Source: Xanthobacteraceae bacterium
GTDB lineage: Bacteria > Pseudomonadota > Alphaproteobacteria > Rhizobiales > Xanthobacteraceae
Direction: 5' to 3'
Length of the DNA stretch: 64,000 nucleotides
Assembly (NCBI GenBank): GCA_030038995.1
Contig: JASHQS010000048.1
Span: 1 to 64,000, forward strand
How positions within the stretch are numbered: the stretch's first letter is position 1; the number at the start of each line of letters is the position of its first letter. Made by a program: the position numbers and the translations under genes. Of the stretch, positions 27,170 through 36,574 are shown in pieces. The notes under the pieces were generated by a model, which was given only the letters and a program-made list of their open reading frames with translations, was not told the origin of the DNA and did no database searches.

Positions 27170-28720
27170 ATGCTCGATCTCGGCTTGAGCTTTCTCGGCA
27201 GCGTCGCCCGCGATCCGCAGGCGCCGGCGATCGTCGACGGCGCGGTGCGGCTTACTTATGCGCAATGGTACCGCCGCATATCGTCCCTGGTCGCAGGCTT
27301 CGACGCACTCGGGCTCGAGCCGGGCGATCATCTCGTCACGGTGCTCACGAACCGTTGGGAAGCCTCTACCCTGCATTGGGCGTGCCAATTTGCCGGCATC
27401 ATCGCCACGCCGGTGAATTGGCGATCGTCGGCAAGCGAGCTTGAGTTTTTCGTCGCCGACGCCGACGCCAAGGCGATCGCGTACGAAGAAGTGTCCGCGC
27501 AAGCGGTCGCCGGCTCCGCTGCCGCCAAGGCGCTGCCGCGCATCGCGCTCGATGCCACTGCCTCCTCCGATGTCGCCTTCACCGACCTCATGTCGCGCCC
27601 GGCGCCCGACGCAAGGCCGCGGGTCGATGCCGAGGCCTGGTCGGTCATGCTTTACACCTCCGGCACCACGGCACGGCCGAAGGGCGTGCCGCGCCGGCAG
27701 CGCGCCGAACGTGCCGCGGCGTTGGCGCACGTGGCGCAAAATCTTTACGGCCGCGGCGAGCGCACGCTCGGCGTCATGCCGCTCTATCACACCATGGGGG
27801 TACGCTCGCTTCTCGCCATGGCGCTCGTCGGCGGTGCCTTCGTCTGTTTGCGTCGCTTCGACGCCGAGCGCGCGTTGCAAACGATCGCGGCCGAGCGGAT
27901 CAGCAACCTTTATCTGGTGCCGACGCTCTATCACGATCTCGTCCATCATCCGGCATTTGCCAAGACCGACGTGGCCTCGGTACGCAAGCTCGGCTTTGCC
28001 GGCGCGCCGATGACCGACGGCCTGTTGCAAAAGCTGCAGGCCGCGTTCGAGCCCGATCTGTTCGTCAATCATTACGGCTCCTCGGAAATCTACACCTTCA
28101 CCATCAACCAGAACGCACCCAAAAAACTCGGCTCCGCCGGCCGGGCCGGCATCAATCAGATGGTGCGGGTGGTCAAGCTTGGCGCGCAATCGGTCGACGA
28201 GATCGCGGCGGTCGGCGAAGAGGGCGAGATCATCGCACTGTTGGCCGGCGACGAATCGTTCGACGGCTACTGGCGGCGCCCGGAGGCCGACGCCAGGGCG
28301 ATCCGCGAGGGCTGGTATTTTACCGGCGACACCGGCTTCATCGACGCCGACGGCGATATTTTCGTCACCGGCCGGGTCGACGACATGATCATCTCGGGCG
28401 GCGAGAACATTTCGCCGGTCGAGATCGAATCGTGCCTGTCGCTGCATGCCGCGGTGTCCGAGGTCGCGGTGGTCGGCTTGCCGGACGAGCGTTTGGGCAA
28501 GACCGTGACCGCCTTCATCAAGCGCCGCACAACCGTCGAGCCGGAAGAACTCGACGCCTTCTGCCGCAAGTCCGGCCTCGCGGCGTTCAAGCGTCCGCGC
28601 CGCTACGTCTTCGTCGCCGACATTCCGAAATCGCCGGTGGGAAAACTGTTGCGCCGCAAGCTCGTCGCCGGCGAATATTTGGACGAGCCCGCGGCCCGCC
28701 AGCAAGGAACGGCGGCATGA
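27170..28720 (+). CDS. AMP-forming acyl/aryl-CoA ligase
   Basis: A 516-residue adenylate-forming enzyme from ATG 27170, with AGGAGA nine bases upstream; the longer open frame covers the divergent promoter. The P-loop is YTSGTTARPKGVPR. YGSSEIYT lies at the usual A5 position, and YFTGDTGFIDADGDIFVTGR with DDMIISGGENISP are motifs A7-A8. The catalytic Lys is in SPVGKLLRRKL near the C-terminus. It activates an organic acid as a CoA thioester. It overlaps the enoyl-CoA hydratase gene by four bases, so both probably act in one degradation pathway; an aromatic or alicyclic acid is likely given the neighbours. Confidence 0.88.
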   Translation: MLDLGLSFLGSVARDPQAPAIVDGAVRLTYAQWYRRISSLVAGFDALGLEPGDHLVTVLTNRWEASTLHWACQFAGIIATPVNWRSSASELEFFVADADAKAIAYEEVSAQAVAGSAAAKALPRIALDATASSDVAFTDLMSRPAPDARPRVDAEAWSVMLYTSGTTARPKGVPRRQRAERAAALAHVAQNLYGRGERTLGVMPLYHTMGVRSLLAMALVGGAFVCLRRFDAERALQTIAAERISNLYLVPTLYHDLVHHPAFAKTDVASVRKLGFAGAPMTDGLLQKLQAAFEPDLFVNHYGSSEIYTFTINQNAPKKLGSAGRAGINQMVRVVKLGAQSVDEIAAVGEEGEIIALLAGDESFDGYWRRPEADARAIREGWYFTGDTGFIDADGDIFVTGRVDDMIISGGENISPVEIESCLSLHAAVSEVAVVGLPDERLGKTVTAFIKRRTTVEPEELDAFCRKSGLAAFKRPRRYVFVADIPKSPVGKLLRRKLVAGEYLDEPAARQQGTAA

Positions 28721-29520
28721 CTGCGCTTTCCGATCCGCGCCTGCAACGCCGGAGACTCGACGGCTTTCGCGTCGAGATCGACGCCGCGCGCGAGCGCGCC
28801 GACGTGGTTTTGGACCGGCCGCCCCTCAACGTCATCGAAATGGGCCAGCGCGACCAGTTGCGCATCGCCTTCGAGGCGCTCGACGACGACGAGCGCGTGC
28901 GGGTCATCGTGCTGCGCGCGGTCGGCGAGCATTTTTCCTCGGGCGGCAACATCGCCGGATTCTTGCAGGCCTCGCCCGAGCACGTGGCAAAGCTCGCCTG
29001 GAACATCGCCGCGCCGGCGCGCTGCACCAAACCGGTGATCGCCGCGAGCCGCGGCTATTGCTTCGGCGTCGGCTTCGAACTGTCGCTTGCCTGCGACTTC
29101 CGCATCGTGTCGGAGACCTGCCTCTACGCGCTGCCGGAGCAGCGGCTCGGGCAAATTCCCGGCTCCGGCGGCGCGGCGCGGCTGCAAAAGATCATCGGCA
29201 TTACCCGCACCAAGGACATCGTGATGCGGTCGAAGCGCATTGCGGCGAAGCAGGCCCACGAATGGGGCATCGCCACCGAATGCGTGGCCGATCAAAAACT
29301 TGAGGCGGCGACCGACGCGCTGGTCGACGAGTTGCGCGCGTTCTCGCCGCTCGCCCAGCGCACCGCCAAGGCGCTGCTCAACGCCACCGAGGACACCGGC
29401 CTGCAGGCCGCCATCGAGCTCGAAGGCCATTGCTACAGTCGGTTGCGGCAATCCGACGATTTCCGCGAAGGCGTGGAGGCGTTTCACCAAAAGCGCAAGC
29501 CGGTTTTCCGCGGCAGGTGA
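28717..29520 (+). CDS. Enoyl-CoA hydratase/isomerase family protein
   Basis: A 267-residue crotonase-fold protein from ATG 28717 (ATGA overlap with the ligase). FSSGGNIAGF forms part of the oxyanion-hole region, and KPVIAASRGYCFGVGFELSLACDF is the second. PEQRLGQIPGSGGAARLQKIIG replaces the usual catalytic Glu region with Gln-Ile-Pro, so the chemistry may not be simple hydration. Crotonases beside CoA ligases often act on ring-derived thioesters. The substrate cannot be named. Confidence 0.85.
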   Translation: MTALSDPRLQRRRLDGFRVEIDAARERADVVLDRPPLNVIEMGQRDQLRIAFEALDDDERVRVIVLRAVGEHFSSGGNIAGFLQASPEHVAKLAWNIAAPARCTKPVIAASRGYCFGVGFELSLACDFRIVSETCLYALPEQRLGQIPGSGGAARLQKIIGITRTKDIVMRSKRIAAKQAHEWGIATECVADQKLEAATDALVDELRAFSPLAQRTAKALLNATEDTGLQAAIELEGHCYSRLRQSDDFREGVEAFHQKRKPVFRGR

Positions 29521-29531
29521 GGGTGGAGCAT

Positions 29532-29849
29532 ATGAACGGCGCGCCATTCAAGCTCGGCACATTTGCCAAAGCCGGCGGCGGTCCTTTCCCGGCCATCGTG
29601 CTCGGCGACGACGCTATCGATCTCAATGCTGCATGCGCCGCTTACCGCAAGGCAGGGCGCACCGGCGCTCTGAGTTCGAGCGGCAGCATCGATGGGCTTC
29701 TGGAAAACTGGGACGCCAATTTCGCCGCGCTGCAGGACATGCGGCGCTTGCGCGCGGTATTTCGTCCGCGCCCGTTTGGACCGGGCTACGTCGCCGCGGG
29801 CAAGGCGGTCGGAGCCGGACGCAAAGCGCCAGCCAGTTGCCCGGCATAG
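29532..29849 (+). pseudogene. Truncated fumarylacetoacetate hydrolase (FAH)-family gene, N-terminal fragment
   Basis: From ATG 29532 the first 70 codons read like the N-terminal domain of FAH-family hydrolases (FKLGTFAKAGG, then IVLGDDAIDLNAA and LLENWDANFAALQ). The C-terminal catalytic domain that makes up most of such proteins is absent. The frame runs on for about 35 unrelated codons into the end of the facing Rieske gene. The break near 29738-29785 looks like a deletion or rearrangement junction. An intact copy would have been the third gene of the ligase-hydratase operon, as FAH enzymes hydrolyse ring-fission products. Confidence 0.6.
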
Positions 29850-31121
29850 GCGTCCTGCCATCCCTTCCCGGCGTCGCCTACAAAGTAGCCGCCGCGCGCA
29901 TCGCGGAACACTTCGACATTTTCGGCGCCCGGCGGCGGCACGCGATTATCGCGCAGCGCCCGCGCCGCCAGCAGCAGGCGGCGTCGCGTGCGCGTGATCA
30001 TCTGATCGGACGGGGCGAGATGCTCGAAGCTGTGATCCAGAATCGCGCCCATGCTCTCGGTGACGGCCTGGTCCTGCAAGTGGATGGTGTCGATTCCGCT
30101 GTAGATCGCGTTGTCATGCTGCGCGGCCCGGTCCAGTCGCCAGTCGTTGCCTGCATTCGCCGCCAGCCTCCAGCGGCCGAGCCAGTCGGTCGTGTTGGGC
30201 AGAAAATCGTTGCGTCGGCCCATGCCGCCGACCGGCGTTCCATCCTTGAATGCCGGGTCCCGCTCGTTCATCGCCGATAGACCGCGCTTCCACCACACCA
30301 CGCAATACATCGTGTGCTCGTCGTCGAGCGGCACCCATCCGCGCACCTGCAGATGCCGGCCGAACTCGCCGTTCGGAACTTGACTCCAGAATGGAAACAG
30401 AAAGTTGCCGAAGCGCCAGGAGGTGCGCCCCGGCCCGGCAGCACGATAGCCCGCATAGGTCGTGCCCCAGGCCGTGTCGGCGATGTGATATTCCGGCGCG
30501 CGGATCGCGACCGTGTGATAGATGGGATCGACCTCGTCCAGTTCGTCCGGCTCGACGTGGCCGGCGTGCAGGAAGCCGAAGTGGGAGGTGTCGATGTCCC
30601 CCTCCAGCGCCTGCAGATAATTGCAGTTGCGCTGAATGAAGGTCGCTCCGATCTCGTCATCGGGAACGTCCAGAACCTCGAATCCCGGCAGCGGCGGCGG
30701 TTCGGCGCGCGCTCCCATATAGACCCATACCAGCCCGGCGCGCTCGATCGTCCGGTACGCCTTGGCGCTGACCTTGTGCTTGAAATCCTGATGCGGCGGC
30801 ACATTGGGCATGTCGAGGCATCGGCCGGTCGCATCGAATTTCCAGCCATGATAGATGCAGCGGATCCCGCCTTGCTCGTTGCGGCCCAGGAACAGTGACG
30901 CGCAGCGGTGCGGGGCAACGATGATCCATAACCCCCACGCGACCCTCGCTGTCGCGAAAGGCGATGAGCTTCTCGCCAAGCAGCATCAGGCGAAGCGGCG
31001 GGCCGCCGCGCTCGACTTCCGAGGACAATAGTGCAGGGATCCAGTATTGACGCATCAGCCCGCCCATGACGGTGCCAGGCCCGACGCGCGTTAATTCGAC
31101 GCTTTCGATAGCCGTTGTCAT
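29786..31121 (-). pseudogene. Rieske [2Fe-2S] aromatic-ring oxygenase, large subunit, frameshifted
   Basis: Translation from ATG 31121 gives a Rieske oxygenase N-terminus (LMRQYWIPALLSSEVERGG) and continues to MDHRCP, where the frame is lost. One base too many in the G run at 30912-30915 moves the rest to the frame that reads HRCASLFLGRNEQGGIRCIYHGWKF. Removing one base restores C-x-H, 17 residues, C-x2-H. The catalytic domain is otherwise intact: EGDIDTSHFGFLHAGH gives the two His iron ligands. Its best likeness is phthalate 4,5-dioxygenase-type oxygenases. The combined protein would be about 444 residues. No reductase gene adjoins it. It may be a recent pseudogene, or the base run may be an assembly error. 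Confidence 0.82.
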
Positions 31122-31472
31122 CCGATCCTCAAAAGGCCCGCGGCAGTCGTCGCATGGTTGCCGGCAGCTCTGGAGCGATGCTACATCGGGCTTAGGCTAC
31201 GTGGAGGGCTCATCGGCGACAAGATCGACCGCCGCGCGCTCGCCGCGCGGTGGCTGGACAAGCGAGCGCAACGGCGGTTGGCGACCTTCGGCGTTAGCCG
31301 GCGGGCGCGACGTACAATCGAGGAAATTAGCGATCAATAATCCGTGCCGGCCATTTTGTCGGTTCCTTTACCGGCTAATATGCAATATTGACGACGGCTT
31401 ATGTCATGGCAGCCGCTAAATTTGCCGGTTCATTTGCCGGCTGGGGAGATCGCGGCTCGGCCTGAGTAACTT
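31122..31472. promoter_or_regulatory. Upstream region of the Rieske gene with a repeated 22-base element
   Basis: No credible gene is seen in these 351 bases. Two direct copies of a 22-base element lie at 31355-31376 (TTTGTCGGTTCCTTTACCGG, then CT) and 31421-31442 (TTTGCCGGTTCATTTGCCGG, then CT), agreeing at 19 of 22 bases and 66 bases apart. Each is itself a double TTTgCCGG half-site. They could be operator sites for control of the minus-strand Rieske gene. Confidence 0.4.
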
Positions 31473-32864
31473 TTACGCCGGCGGCCGTGACACTGCGGGA
31501 TCGCCGAGGTCCCAGAACAGTCCGGCCATCAGGCCCAGTCCCTCGCGCGCGATCGGCGCCAGCAAATGCTCGTTGGGCGCGTGCTGCGAACAGCCGGCGT
31601 AGGAATGCGGGATCCACAGCGTCTTCAGATTGAGAATTTCGGCGAAAATATCGTTCGGCAGCGAGCCGCCGAAATTGGGCAAAACCGTCGGCGCACGGCC
31701 GGTGGTGCGCGCAATCGAGTCCCTGGCCCAACCGACCCATGGATCGGCCGGATCGAGGCGGCTCGCCTTGAAGACACTCGAGCGGCCGCGGCGGATTTCG
31801 ACGTTGGCAAAGCCGTGGCGGTCGAGATGCCGCCGCAGTGCCGGAATAATGTCGTCGGCGTCGGTGCCGACCACGTATTTGAGCTGGCAATGGGCGCGCG
31901 CCGTGCCCGGAATGGCGTTGACCGGCCGCTCCGGGGTACCGGCAACGAAGGCCTGGACCTCAAAGCTGTTCCAGCCGAACACGCGCTCGGCGGGCGTCAA
32001 GCCCGGCTCACCCCAGTCGCGGTCGATCGTCGGCCCGTCCGTGCCGCCATCGACCTCGACGCCCGCCAATAGATCGCGCACCGCTTGCGGCAGCGGTGGC
32101 CGCCATTCGGGAACGCGGATCGCGCCGCGCGCATCGGTGATCGAAGCCAGCGCCTGCGCCAGAACGATTCCGGCGTTGGCGAGGAGCCCGCCCCAGTTGC
32201 CGGAGTGATGGCTGCCTTCGCGCAGATCGACCACAAGAACGATCGGACAGCCGCCGCGCGCACCGAGAAAAATGGTCGGCACGTCCGGCGCGTTGCGCGG
32301 GCCATCGGACCCGATCAGCACGTCAGCCTTGAGAACGCCGTCGCCATGTTCGGCGCACACTTCGCGCAAGCCCACCGAGCCGGTCTCCTCGGCCATTTCC
32401 AGCAAAAACTTGCAGTTGAAGCCGAGTTCGCCGCGCTCGGCGATGACCGCCGCAAGCGCGGCGATGTTGACACTGTGCTGGCCCTTGTTGTCGGCGGTGC
32501 CGCGGCCATAGATGCGGTCGCCCTCGATCACGACCTTCCAGGGCGACAGCCCGCTGCGCCACAGATCGTCGAGCCCGCGCACCGTGTCGCCGTGGCCGTA
32601 CAGCAAGACCGTGAGCAGCGCCGGATTTTCGATGCGCTCGGCGGCCAGCACCGGCGGTCCGCGCGGATTGTCGAGAAGGCGGCAGGTAAAACCGAGCTTG
32701 CCGAGCGTCGGCGCGATCTCATCGACCAGATAAGCGCGCAGCGCGCCGGCGCGCTCCGGCTCCTGGCTCGTGCTCGGGATGGCGACGCGGCGCGTCAGAT
32801 CGGCGAGAAAGCCGCCCTCATCGAAATAGGCGTGCGCGCGGGCAATGGCATTGGCGCGGCTCAT
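31473..32864 (-). CDS. M20/ArgE/DapE-family metallopeptidase (amidohydrolase)
   Basis: A 463-residue protein from ATG 32864; the frame is open to an ATG at 33077, so a longer form is possible. LLYGHGDTV contains the first metal His-x-Asp, [11 protein letters not shown] the bridging Asp, and [11 protein letters not shown] the Glu pair with the catalytic base. These are the standard M20 signatures. The family cleaves acylated amino acids, dipeptides or carbamoyl groups in the cytoplasm with two zinc ions. The specific substrate is unknown. The chosen start has no clear ribosome site and sits directly after a 12-base tandem repeat. Confidence 0.87.
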   Translation of the reverse strand: MSRANAIARAHAYFDEGGFLADLTRRVAIPSTSQEPERAGALRAYLVDEIAPTLGKLGFTCRLLDNPRGPPVLAAERIENPALLTVLLYGHGDTVRGLDDLWRSGLSPWKVVIEGDRIYGRGTADNKGQHSVNIAALAAVIAERGELGFNCKFLLEMAEETGSVGLREVCAEHGDGVLKADVLIGSDGPRNAPDVPTIFLGARGGCPIVLVVDLREGSHHSGNWGGLLANAGIVLAQALASITDARGAIRVPEWRPPLPQAVRDLLAGVEVDGGTDGPTIDRDWGEPGLTPAERVFGWNSFEVQAFVAGTPERPVNAIPGTARAHCQLKYVVGTDADDIIPALRRHLDRHGFANVEIRRGRSSVFKASRLDPADPWVGWARDSIARTTGRAPTVLPNFGGSLPNDIFAEILNLKTLWIPHSYAGCSQHAPNEHLLAPIAREGLGLMAGLFWDLGDPAVSRPPA

Positions 32865-32868
32865 TGGC

Positions 32869-32916
32869 AGGTCGCTTGACAGCTCACTTGACCGCTCGCT
32901 TGACAGCTCGCTTGGC
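32869..32916. repeat. Four tandem copies of a 12-base unit before the M20 start
   Basis: The copies are AGGTCGCTTGAC, AGCTCACTTGAC, CGCTCGCTTGAC and AGCTCGCTTGGC. The unit is a multiple of three. If translation starts upstream, it encodes a Ser-Ser-Glu-Leu-like repeat in the M20 protein. If it starts at 32864, the repeat fills the ribosome-binding region. Confidence 0.65.
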
Positions 32917-33127
32917 AAATCACCGGGGACTCCCGCGGCAGGCCGGTATTTTTCCGGGATTTTTGCTGATCTGGCAAGCAGCGCCGCGATCGCGTGGCGT
33001 CCCGGTCGCCTGGATGCTTGGTTGATCGCAGCGATGTCTCGCCGAGCGCAGCGTTTGCACCGCTCTATGTAAGGCATTAGGCTCCTGCGGCTTAAACCCG
33101 GGCCACTCCGCCGCTACGACCGCATCG

Positions 33128-34708
33128 ATGCTGGAAGACCTCCTACAGCGCAAGCCGTACAACGCGGTCACGGATTTGGTCGACGCGCCGGTCGCGCGTG
33201 GGCTTGGCGAAAAAAATGCGTTCATCGACACCGACCGCGCGCTGACCTATGGCGAGCTGCAAGCGCGCACCTGCGCTTTTGCGGCAGCCCTTCTCGACCT
33301 CGGCCTGCGGCCCGAAGAGCGGCTTGCGCTGCTTCTTCCCGACACCGTCGATTTTCCGGTCGCCTTCTGGGGCGGCGTGCGCGCCGGCATCGTGGTGCTG
33401 CCGCTCAACACGCTGCTCACCAGCGAGCAATACGCCTACATTATCGGCGACAGCCGCGCGTCCGGAATCGTCATTGCGGCGCCGTTCGTGCAATCGCTGG
33501 TGCCGGTTCTCGACCGTCTGCCGCGGCTGCGCAGCATCATTCTGGTCGGCGCGAGCGCCGCGGACAAAGCGGCCTTTGCGGGACGCGACGTGCGCGATTT
33601 CGCCGAGCTGTCGGGGTGCCGCAGCATGGAGCCCTTCGTTGCACCGACGCTGTCCGACGAGGTGGCGTTCTGGATGTACACGTCGGGCTCGACCGGCGAG
33701 CCCAAGGGCGTCAAGCACGTCCACACCACGCCAGTGGCGGCGGCGCGGCTGATGGGGCGCCATGTCATCGGCATCCGCGAGGACGACATCGTGTTCTCCG
33801 CGGCAAAGCTGTTCTTCTCCTACGGCATGGGCAACGCCATGGCGTTCCCGTTGTCGGTCGGCGCGACGACGGTGCTGCTGCCGCAGCGGCCGACCGCCGA
33901 AGCGGTGTTCGACCTCATGCGGCGGCGCCGGCCGACGGTTTTTTACGGCGTGCCGACGCTCTACGCGTCGCTGTTGGCGCATAAGGACATGCGGCACGGC
34001 GCCGGCTCCGACCGGCTGCGGCTGTGCATCTCGGCGGGCGAGGCGCTGCCGGCCGAGCTCGGCCGGCGCTGGCGCAATGCGTGCGGCGTCGACGTGCTCG
34101 ACGGCATCGGATCGACCGAGATGTTCCAGACCTTTTTGAGCAACCGGCCGGGCGACGTGCGCTACGGCACCACCGGCAAGCCGGTACCCGGCTACGAGCT
34201 GAAAATCGTCGACGAAGCCGGCGTCGAGGTTGCTGCCGGCGACATCGGCGAGCTCATCGTGCGCGGCCCGACCGCCGGCGAAGGCTATTGGAATCAGCGG
34301 CAGAAGAGCCGGCGCACCTTTGCGGGCGAATGGACCTTTACGGGGGACAAATATTTCCGCGATGCCGACGGCTATTTCCATTATTGCGGCCGCACCGACG
34401 ACATGTTCAAGGTCAGCGGCATGTGGGTGTCGCCGTTCGAGGTCGAGGCCGCGCTGGCGTCCCACGAAGCGGTGCTGGAAGCCGCCGTCATCGGCAAAGA
34501 GGACGCCGACGGGCTGATCAAGCCGAAAGCCTTCATCGTGCTGCGCAACGGCTTTGCCGCCGACGAGCGCCTCCTCGAAACGCTGCGCGTGCATGTCAAG
34601 TCGAGCGCCGGCCCGTGGAAATATCCGCGCTGGATCGATATCCGCCGCGACCTGCCGCGCACCGCCACCGGCAAGCTGCAGCGCTTCAAGCTGCGGGAGT
34701 TGGAATAG
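33128..34708 (+). CDS. Benzoate-CoA ligase-type aryl-CoA synthetase
   Basis: A 526-residue adenylate-forming enzyme from ATG 33128. YNAVTDLVDAPVARG at the N-terminus and GPWKYPRWIDI with DLPRTATGKLQRFKLR at the C-terminus are characteristic of benzoate-CoA ligases (BadA/BclA) rather than general acyl-CoA ligases. The P-loop is YTSGSTGEPKGVKH; FTGDKYFRDADGYFHYCGR and DDMFKVSGMWVSPFE are A7-A8, and Lys in TATGKLQ is catalytic. It would activate benzoate or a substituted benzoate for CoA-dependent aerobic (box) or anaerobic degradation. Neither pathway's ring-opening genes are in the window. Confidence 0.88.
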   Translation: MLEDLLQRKPYNAVTDLVDAPVARGLGEKNAFIDTDRALTYGELQARTCAFAAALLDLGLRPEERLALLLPDTVDFPVAFWGGVRAGIVVLPLNTLLTSEQYAYIIGDSRASGIVIAAPFVQSLVPVLDRLPRLRSIILVGASAADKAAFAGRDVRDFAELSGCRSMEPFVAPTLSDEVAFWMYTSGSTGEPKGVKHVHTTPVAAARLMGRHVIGIREDDIVFSAAKLFFSYGMGNAMAFPLSVGATTVLLPQRPTAEAVFDLMRRRRPTVFYGVPTLYASLLAHKDMRHGAGSDRLRLCISAGEALPAELGRRWRNACGVDVLDGIGSTEMFQTFLSNRPGDVRYGTTGKPVPGYELKIVDEAGVEVAAGDIGELIVRGPTAGEGYWNQRQKSRRTFAGEWTFTGDKYFRDADGYFHYCGRTDDMFKVSGMWVSPFEVEAALASHEAVLEAAVIGKEDADGLIKPKAFIVLRNGFAADERLLETLRVHVKSSAGPWKYPRWIDIRRDLPRTATGKLQRFKLRELE

Positions 34709-34740
34709 AACCGGCGATGCCGCTTCATCATTCCATTTCG

Positions 34741-34769
34741 GGCACGTCGGTGCGGGCTGATGACGTGCC
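34741..34769. terminator. Stem-loop between convergent benzoate-CoA ligase and rfbA genes
   Basis: A perfect eight-base inverted repeat, GGCACGTC and GACGTGCC, has a 13-base loop. It lies in the 107 bases between two facing genes, where a bidirectional terminator is expected. There is no T-run, so this is tentative. Confidence 0.3.
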
Positions 34770-34815
34770 GGTCAGGGGAGCCGCTGCGATCGACGGCGCT
34801 CCAGATGGGGCGGGG

Positions 34816-35685
34816 CTAACGCAAATTATCCAACAGCCGCCGCGCGTATTGCGTCTTGCCGTGCTGGGCGGCGAGCGCCCTAAGCGCGTCCGCGTCGATC
34901 CAGCCGTTGTGGAAGGCGACTTCGTCGGGCGAACAGACCAGCTGACCCTGCCGGTGCTGTAGCACGCGCACGAACTCGGCGGCCTCCAGAAGCGAATCGT
35001 GCGTGCCGGCGTCGAACCAGGCGAAGCCGCGGCCGAGCCGTTCCACCGCTAGCCGCCGGCGGCGGATGTAGAGAACATTGAGATCGGTGATTTCCAGTTC
35101 GCCGCGCGCCGAAGGTTTGAGCTGTTTGACCAGATCGACCGCCTCTGCGTCGTAAAAATAAAGCCCGATCGCGGCCCAGTTCGATTTCGGCTGTTGCGGC
35201 TTCTCTTCGATCGACACCACGCCGTCGTCGCCGTCGAATTCGATCACGCCATAGCGCTGCGGGTCGTCGACCGAGTACGAAAATATCGTGGCGCCGTGCG
35301 GGCGCGAACCGGCGCGGCGCAGCGCGTCAGGCAGGCCGTGCCCATAAAGGATGTTGTCGCCGAGAATCAGGCATGACGGATGGCCGTCGACGAAATCGGC
35401 ACCGATCACGAAGGCTTCAGCAAGCCCGTTCGGCGCCGGCTGCACCGCATATTCGAAGCGGACGCCCCATTGCGCGCCGGTGCCGAGCAGATGCTTGAAC
35501 GCCGCCTGGTCCTGCGGTGTCGTGATGAACAGAATCTCCCGGATGCCGGCCAGCATCAGCGCGGAGAGCGGATAATAGATCATCGGCTTGTCGTAGACCG
35601 GCAGGAGCTGCTTCGACGTGACCAGCGTCAGCGGATGCAGCCGCGTGCCAGCGCCGCCGGCGAGGATGATGCCCTTACGCGACAT
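34816..35685 (-). CDS. rfbA: Glucose-1-phosphate thymidylyltransferase
   Basis: A 289-residue protein from ATG 35685, the usual RfbA/RmlA length. [32 protein letters not shown] is split over the nucleotide-binding motif GGxGTRL and the conserved KQLLPVYDKPM. GDNILYGHGLPD and EEKPQQPKSNWAAIGLYFYD are signature segments. It makes dTDP-glucose from dTTP and glucose-1-phosphate in the cytoplasm, the first step to dTDP-L-rhamnose. It is the last gene of the rfbCBDA operon and overlaps rfbD by 11 bases. Confidence 0.96.
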   Translation of the reverse strand: MSRKGIILAGGAGTRLHPLTLVTSKQLLPVYDKPMIYYPLSALMLAGIREILFITTPQDQAAFKHLLGTGAQWGVRFEYAVQPAPNGLAEAFVIGADFVDGHPSCLILGDNILYGHGLPDALRRAGSRPHGATIFSYSVDDPQRYGVIEFDGDDGVVSIEEKPQQPKSNWAAIGLYFYDAEAVDLVKQLKPSARGELEITDLNVLYIRRRRLAVERLGRGFAWFDAGTHDSLLEAAEFVRVLQHRQGQLVCSPDEVAFHNGWIDADALRALAAQHGKTQYARRLLDNLR

Positions 35686-36574
35686 GATTTTCCACGCGGT
35701 GCGATGCGATCGCCAGCGCCCGCGTCGTTGCATCGACTGCTTCGCGCCACGGGCGCGGCGCCAAGCCGAACGTTTGTGCGAACGAGCGGCAGTCCAGCCG
35801 CGAATTGGCGGGCCGCCGCGCCGGCGTCGGATAATCCGCGGCCGCGATCGGCGTCACCGGCGGATTGCGGCCGGTGATCGGCGCAGCGGCGGTGACGATG
35901 CAGTTGGCAAAGCCGTGCCAGGTGGTCGCGCCCGCGGCGGTGAAATGATAGGTCCCCGCCAGGCGCGGCGCGGCGAGCAGGCGCGGCGCAAGGTGCAAAA
36001 TCGCCGCGGCGAGTTCGCGGGCCGAGGTCGGGCTGCCGTGTTGATCGGCAACGATGCGCAACTCGTCGCGTGTTTCGGCGAGCTGCAAAATCGTTTTGAG
36101 AAAATTCCGACCGAACTCGCTGTATAGCCACGCGGTGCGCAGAATGACATGGCGACCAAGCGCGCGGCGTACCGCGTCCTCGCCCGCCGCTTTGCTGCGC
36201 CCATAGGCATTGATCGGATGAACGGGATCGCTTTCCAGATAAGCGCTATCTTTGCTGCCGTCGAACACGTAATCGGTCGAAATATGGACCATCGCAATGC
36301 CGATCCTGGCGCAGGCGTCGGCGAGCACAGCCGGGCCAAGCTCGTTCGCGCGGCGCGCTTCGGCAACGTGACTCTCGGCGCCATCGACGTCGGTGTAGGC
36401 GGCGGCGTTCACCACGAGATCGGGTTTCCAACGTGCCAGTGCCGCCGCTACGGCCGCCGCATCCGCGATATCGGCTTCCGCGCGCGACAGCGCCTGTAGC
36501 GCGGCGTGGCGGGCAGCGGCCGCGCGAATTAACTCACGGCCGAGCTGGCCATTGCCGCCGAATACCAGGATCAC
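35675..36574 (-). CDS. rfbD: dTDP-4-dehydrorhamnose reductase
   Basis: A 299-residue short-chain reductase from GTG 36574, which overlaps the rfbB stop as GTGA; the longer open frame upstream is inside rfb[16 protein letters not shown] is the NAD(P)H-binding motif. [15 protein letters not shown] and [15 protein letters not shown] contain the catalytic Thr/Tyr/Lys set (Tyr-x3-Lys in YGRSK). It performs the last step to dTDP-L-rhamnose. Rhamnose is a common sugar in exopolysaccharide and O-antigen, so the product probably feeds the glycosyltransferases in the first 16 kb. Confidence 0.95.
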   Translation of the reverse strand: MILVFGGNGQLGRELIRAAAARHAALQALSRAEADIADAAAVAAALARWKPDLVVNAAAYTDVDGAESHVAEARRANELGPAVLADACARIGIAMVHISTDYVFDGSKDSAYLESDPVHPINAYGRSKAAGEDAVRRALGRHVILRTAWLYSEFGRNFLKTILQLAETRDELRIVADQHGSPTSARELAAAILHLAPRLLAAPRLAGTYHFTAAGATTWHGFANCIVTAAAPITGRNPPVTPIAAADYPTPARRPANSRLDCRSFAQTFGLAPRPWREAVDATTRALAIASHRVENHVA

